Source: Pseudomonas sp. Bc-h (GTDB lineage: Bacteria; Pseudomonadota; Gammaproteobacteria; Pseudomonadales; Pseudomonadaceae). Taken from it: a stretch of 64,000 bases of DNA. The stretch covers positions 556,101-620,100 of the forward strand of contig NZ_MUIN01000011.1 in the NCBI RefSeq assembly GCF_002080045.1, in the 5' to 3' direction. The position numbers and the translations under genes are program-made. This document shows, one piece after another, positions 59,671-64,000 of the stretch. The notes beneath the pieces are model-generated. The model searched no databases. It saw nothing but the letters and a program-made list of their open reading frames with translations, and had not been told where the DNA came from. How positions within the stretch are numbered: the stretch's first letter is position 1; each line of letters opens with the position of its first letter.

Positions 59671-62600
59671 TCAACGTTGATACCAATGTTTTTTCTTCCC
59701 GGCTCCCGAGCCGTCATCCAGGGGTTCCAACCCGGCAGCCGCGCGCCCGGCATTCACTTCCTCGGCAGTGTCGTTTTCATCCTCTGCGATGGTGTACCAG
59801 TTCAGGTAGGTCGTGCGTTTCAGCCAGCCCTTGGCGGTCCAGGTTTGCGTCGGACGCCCTAACGGATCATAGAACTGTTTGTCGTGATGCCAATGCAGAC
59901 GCACCGAGGTGTCGTCGACGTATCTGTGAGTGTTGGTGAAGTACGGCCGATAAACTCTCACCGCCAGCCCTTTGTTGTTGTATTCCACGCGCCCGCTGAC
60001 TCGCCAGCGGTCCGGCGCAGTGACCTCGACCAGCTCGCCACCGCTCCAAATGAGACTGCCGCCCTCATCGACTTGATAAGCCTTGCCTGGCTCGACCTTT
60101 TGCCGAGTCTGCAGCACGCGGCCGAAGCCATCCACCGAGGTCAGCATCATTCGCTGCTGACGTTCCCGATCGCCAAGGTATCTGTCCCATTGCAGGTCCA
60201 GGCTATGAACGGGGACTTTCTTCCCATTCATCCAACTGAACGCGTCGTAATAGTGGGCAGTGGCGTAGTTAATCGAGGAAGAGGCGTGCATGGCTTCCTC
60301 CGGCGTCGAGTCGAATACCTGCTGGCCTGCCAACTCTCCGAATCCCACCTCCTGTCCAAGCTCAGTGCCGTAAAAACTGGTAAATCTCACGACGCCGAAT
60401 CCGTCGTATACCGCTTCCTGAGTATTCTGATTGGGGTCAACCACCCTGCTGGGCTGCAACAGGTAATAATTGAAGATCGCTCGCGTGACGCAGCCGTCTG
60501 GCGCTGTCACTGCCGTCACCGACACGCTGTACGGATCGTAGTCGACAGTGCTCAGCCCATGACTCGCTGTCGGCCTGAATGCCTCGACACGATAGAACTG
60601 CTCGGGGCCCGCGTACGTGTTGAAGCCGCGTTTGACCGACCATAGATTCACCGATGGCTCTTGCGGCAGGAAACTCGCCATCCGGTGATAACCCGCCTGG
60701 GTAAGTCTGGCGGTCAACTCATGAGCGCACATCACCCGTTCATATGCCGTAAGGGCGTGATCATCCAGCTCTGCGGTTTCAATCGCGCCGGGCAACGCCT
60801 GAAACGTCGCTTCACCATCACTCATCTCAGCCATGATTTTTCTGTGTGGATCTGATGCGTCTGAAACGACCTCGACATAACGTTGCTTCGAGAGCGCTGC
60901 CAAGGTACGCGGCAGCGAGGCGAACCATCCGTTCTCGGTTCTGAAGCTTTCGTAGCTGATGTCTTCAGCCGCCACGTCCGAGGCTTCATCCACCATTACG
61001 TTGACCCGGCTCAAGTACGGCAAACCCAGCCGCCAGGTCTGCGCAGAAGCGAGATGGATCGCCTGTTCTCTGGTTTCAGTCAGGTAATAACGCTGCTGCG
61101 CCTCATCATGAGCCGCCTGCCACCAGCGGGCCTGATACTCATCCGCGAACGGTGGTGCGTCGCCAGGCTTTTTGCGCCTCGCGTAATTCACGCTGGCGCC
61201 GTGAGTCAGCACGCCATATTCATCCCAACACAAGTTGATTGTGTGCGCACACATCGGGTCATCCTGCTGGCCTTCGTATTGATAGCTGACCGCCTCCAAC
61301 GCCAATGGCAGCATACGAGCGTAAGGTTGATGCTCACCCATTACTTCGAGCTGACGAATCAGATAGCGAGTTGTCTGCACCGAGTAAGGCCACGAGCGCG
61401 GGTATTCGCCTTCGAAGCCGAATACCTCGCTTCGCAGGACCGAACCGGCCAGGGTTCTGGCCATCTCTCGCAATTCGCCTTCAGAGGGCTGAGCAGTGAC
61501 CTCATCGTCTCCATTCGTGAATGAAGTCAACAGGTCGTCGCCCAGCACAACAGCCTGCGCGTCACTGTCGTTGAAACCACGGGGTGCTCTGAATGGATAG
61601 CGCCCGGTGTGGTACCAGGTTTTGCTCAGAACAGGCGCAGTGAACCCTTCGTCTTCGCTGCCGTCTTCGTCCTCGGTATCTTGCTGCAACACCAGGCCAA
61701 AACCACGAAACTCACGGTCGTAGCCGTCGTAATAGCCGTCGCGGTATTTGAACAGCTGGGTCAGTTCGTTGCCCGTCACTTCATCGAGTTGGGTCTGCCT
61801 GGTCACGACATGCAACGCGAACGGCACACCAGACTCAGGCACTGACCCTGCGGCCAGCAACTCGGCTTTTTCATCGAGCCATTCCTGGGCGCTGCTGCGA
61901 TAAGTCACCGTGCCGGATGCGCCCATATTGTTGTTGGTCGTGTTCAGCAGATAAGGCTTGATTGCAGGGTAGTCGAAGCGCCAGTGGGCCGGCTTCATGT
62001 GGGGCTTCGTCAGGACAAGACTTGAACATCCGAGCCCCTGAAGATCGACCAGGCTGACCTGACATGTGTCGTCATAGCGAATCCCTTGCGGCCATGACAC
62101 GTTGCTCGGTAAAGCGAGCGTATGCCCGGACTTGTTCATGAACAGCCGAAAACCATCGGGCTCCAGGTACACCAGATCAACCGCGCCGGAGCCGTCCATA
62201 TCGGCCAGACGGACCCGCTGGGCCTTGAACTCTTCATATGAAAACGGGAGGTCGGCAAACTTCTTCCCTTTACCGAAATGCCCCCGGCCCATGTTTGGCC
62301 AGAAGCGGATTTCATTGTGCCGGATACGTACCAGATGCTGCTGCCCACTCCCCAGGATGTCAGCGAACGCCACCAGCTCTGTCTGGCTGTCGCTCAGCAG
62401 CGGCAGGCGATCGTCGTCTTCGTCATGGGCAACCTCAATGGCCGACGAATAGCCCTCGGCACGCCGACTGGTGTATAGACGCACACTGCGCGGACCGATC
62501 ATCGCCAGATCGGAAAGCCCGGCGCCCACCAGATCGGCTATCTGCCCCTGTGCATGAAAAAACTCGGCAGGAAAGGCAGCGAACGGCGCGAATTTCGACC

Positions 62601-64000
62601 AGGTCCGATCCGGTCTGAGCGTAAAAAAACCGGCCGTTCCCGGTTGCGCGATAATCCAGTCCAGCCTGCCATCGCCCGTCAGATCGGCGAGTGATTGCCG
62701 AACCGAGGTTTGCGGATCGGCAACCGGCAGACTGGGAACCTCCTTGAAATCGCCAAATTTGAGAGCATCCGGTTCGTCGGCGCGCGCATCGCGAACAGGC
62801 TCTGCATACATCCAGCCCTTGTCAGACTGATACAGCACCCCAGGCAAGCCTTCACCATAAAGATCGACAAACTGATAGTGATGGCCGTCGTTGAGTCCAG
62901 GCATGGCATCGAATGGCTTGAAGGTCCCGGACATGGCATCGAACTCCTGGTAGCCGAACAGGACCGGGGGGCGATGCTGAATATACCTATGCATATCAGG
63001 CATCCAGGCCAGACTCTGGGCAGACTCCAGCACCTTGTAACTTTGCGTGAGATCCTTGTAGCTCAGTTTGAGTGCGCCAACGAGTTGCGGCTCATCCTCG
63101 GCAAACTCATCAGGAAAGTTGTGAAACATCAGCACGTAGTGCACGAAGCGAAGATTACCCAGCTCGAAGCCATAGGCGAACGAGGAATGAAAATCGGCCC
63201 GCCCATCCCATGGCTGTGCTCCCTCGTCATAAGTAAGGCTGGCAGCGGAATCGGAACCATTGCCACGCTCGCCGTAATCAAAAATCAGGTCGAAGTGCCA
63301 TTCCAGCTTGTCGAGCCGGCTCGGGTCCCAAAGGTACAAATGCGGATGCGCCGTGAAGTTGCCATAACGCACCCGCCGCAGATAACACTGGGACATGAAA
63401 TTCCGGGCGTCGCCGGGATCAGTCGCAGCAGTCAATCCTCGAAGGTCCTCAGCCTTGTATTCATAGAGAATGTGCTCGCCGGTAGCGTTCATGGTCTCAT
63501 CCAGCAACCACTCCGCGACACGATTCGAATTCGCCGTGTCGGTGCTGCGCGAGCCAGGGTTACGCCCGTAAAACGCCAGGGTTCCATCGGCGCCATGTAC
63601 CAGCCAGAAACCAGGCGGGTCGTCTGCATTTCGCCAATGTTCGATCAGATCGAAAGCGCCTTCTACACGGGCGTAGTAACGAATGACCTCATATTCCTGA
63701 TCCAGCGCCAACCCGTTATAGGTATGGATATTGTCTGTGATGACCGCGCCGTTTTCGTCCCTTTGTGCCAGCCAGACGCCCCCATCCGGCCCCAGAATCA
63801 CGTCATCGTCGTTGTACAGCGGTACGCCCTTTGTGGCCCGGCGAGCGACACAGCCCAGATTCAGATTCCACCCCAGGCCAAACAGCCCGTTCCCCACAGA
63901 GCTTTGATAGTTGAGCGCCAGCGGCGGCGCGTAACCTCGCCCCGTCGTGATCGGCAAAGGAATACTCAGCGAAGCTGCCCCCGTCGCCCCAACCGCCCCC
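59671..64000 (-). CDS. Insecticidal toxin complex B subunit (SpvB/TcdB family), N-terminally partial
   Basis: Very large protein, 1442 residues visible; the start lies beyond the window. The visible start reads ASLSIPLPITTGRGYAPPL and NGLFGLGWNLNLGCVARR, the SpvB domain. Beta-propeller-like repeats follow (DLTGDGRLDWI, ADMDGSGAVDLVYLEPDGF), then the TcdB mid-N and mid-C regions. The end, DPLGRPTQTWTAKGWLKRT and EDENDT, is the typical C-terminal close of Tc B subunits, so the end is complete. The B subunit forms the cocoon that, with TcC, encloses the toxic enzyme and docks to the TcA translocation pore. No TcC gene follows it, so TcA and TcC must lie upstream or elsewhere. Convergent with fumarase. 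Confidence 0.9.
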   Translation of the reverse strand, partial: GAVGATGAASLSIPLPITTGRGYAPPLALNYQSSVGNGLFGLGWNLNLGCVARRATKGVPLYNDDDVILGPDGGVWLAQRDENGAVITDNIHTYNGLALDQEYEVIRYYARVEGAFDLIEHWRNADDPPGFWLVHGADGTLAFYGRNPGSRSTDTANSNRVAEWLLDETMNATGEHILYEYKAEDLRGLTAATDPGDARNFMSQCYLRRVRYGNFTAHPHLYLWDPSRLDKLEWHFDLIFDYGERGNGSDSAASLTYDEGAQPWDGRADFHSSFAYGFELGNLRFVHYVLMFHNFPDEFAEDEPQLVGALKLSYKDLTQSYKVLESAQSLAWMPDMHRYIQHRPPVLFGYQEFDAMSGTFKPFDAMPGLNDGHHYQFVDLYGEGLPGVLYQSDKGWMYAEPVRDARADEPDALKFGDFKEVPSLPVADPQTSVRQSLADLTGDGRLDWIIAQPGTAGFFTLRPDRTWSKFAPFAAFPAEFFHAQGQIADLVGAGLSDLAMIGPRSVRLYTSRRAEGYSSAIEVAHDEDDDRLPLLSDSQTELVAFADILGSGQQHLVRIRHNEIRFWPNMGRGHFGKGKKFADLPFSYEEFKAQRVRLADMDGSGAVDLVYLEPDGFRLFMNKSGHTLALPSNVSWPQGIRYDDTCQVSLVDLQGLGCSSLVLTKPHMKPAHWRFDYPAIKPYLLNTTNNNMGASGTVTYRSSAQEWLDEKAELLAAGSVPESGVPFALHVVTRQTQLDEVTGNELTQLFKYRDGYYDGYDREFRGFGLVLQQDTEDEDGSEDEGFTAPVLSKTWYHTGRYPFRAPRGFNDSDAQAVVLGDDLLTSFTNGDDEVTAQPSEGELREMARTLAGSVLRSEVFGFEGEYPRSWPYSVQTTRYLIRQLEVMGEHQPYARMLPLALEAVSYQYEGQQDDPMCAHTINLCWDEYGVLTHGASVNYARRKKPGDAPPFADEYQARWWQAAHDEAQQRYYLTETREQAIHLASAQTWRLGLPYLSRVNVMVDEASDVAAEDISYESFRTENGWFASLPRTLAALSKQRYVEVVSDASDPHRKIMAEMSDGEATFQALPGAIETAELDDHALTAYERVMCAHELTARLTQAGYHRMASFLPQEPSVNLWSVKRGFNTYAGPEQFYRVEAFRPTASHGLSTVDYDPYSVSVTAVTAPDGCVTRAIFNYYLLQPSRVVDPNQNTQEAVYDGFGVVRFTSFYGTELGQEVGFGELAGQQVFDSTPEEAMHASSSINYATAHYYDAFSWMNGKKVPVHSLDLQWDRYLGDRERQQRMMLTSVDGFGRVLQTRQKVEPGKAYQVDEGGSLIWSGGELVEVTAPDRWRVSGRVEYNNKGLAVRVYRPYFTNTHRYVDDTSVRLHWHHDKQFYDPLGRPTQTWTAKGWLKRTTYLNWYTIAEDENDTAEEVNAGRAAAGLEPLDDGSGAGKKKHWYQR

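Overview
The window comes from a gamma-proteobacterium of the genus Pseudomonas, most likely the fluorescens/syringae side of the genus. The evidence is the GC-rich codon use, a TtgR/PmeR-MexAB-OprM efflux locus with a TtgR-type operator, PcaR-type operators, an MvaT nucleoid protein, a SadC-like diguanylate cyclase between a ferredoxin reductase and a class I fumarase, and several Pseudomonas-type REP elements. No complete tRNA, rRNA, CRISPR array or insertion sequence was found.

Layout. 1-5.3 kb: the end of a beta-glucosidase (bglX), the two-component pair dctB-dctD, and an organic-acid MFS transporter behind a sigma-54 promoter with an upstream DctD-like palindrome. 5.3-6.85 kb: two paralogous secreted proteins made almost wholly of 13-residue repeats, each with its own terminator. 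6.9-9.6 kb: flavin reductase, a small conserved protein, an ABM-domain protein and an AraC regulator. 9.6-18.2 kb: a catabolic cluster with a spermidine/putrescine-type ABC importer, an aldehyde dehydrogenase, a thiamine-diphosphate 2-keto acid decarboxylase (AruI-like) and a divergent LysR regulator. 18.3-21 kb: a small membrane protein, a 14-TM drug exporter and a stand-alone periplasmic double-Cache protein. 21.3-28 kb: ttgR/mexA-mexB-oprM. 28-32.9 kb: pcaR-pcaF-pcaT-pcaD with PcaR boxes but without pcaB and pcaC. 33-40 kb: a small charged protein, a phosphate transporter, a HerA-like ATPase, and an overlapping trio of glycosyltransferase, polysaccharide-deacetylase-like protein and LPG-synthase-like membrane protein.

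40-59.6 kb is a housekeeping block whose order (purU, mvaT, sbcB, a six-gene MoxR operon, PilZ protein, pykA, ferredoxin reductase, sadC, fumarase) resembles what I recall for P. aeruginosa around PA4314-PA4333. Two additions break it. Between pykA and the ferredoxin reductase sits an hcp - effector-like - immunity-like module (53.57-55.41 kb), in which hcp carries an apparent one-base frameshift that displaces its normal C-terminal end. Downstream of the fumarase, and running off the window, is a large insecticidal Tc-toxin B subunit (SpvB/TcdB family).

Most promising for novelty: the overlapping Hcp/effector/immunity module with its frameshift, the tandem secreted 13-residue-repeat proteins, the Tc toxin gene, the reduced pca operon with an apparently empty PcaR-flanked promoter and terminator, and the DctD/sigma-54 control of the MFS transporter. 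Domain names and family behaviour are from memory; no database search was run.
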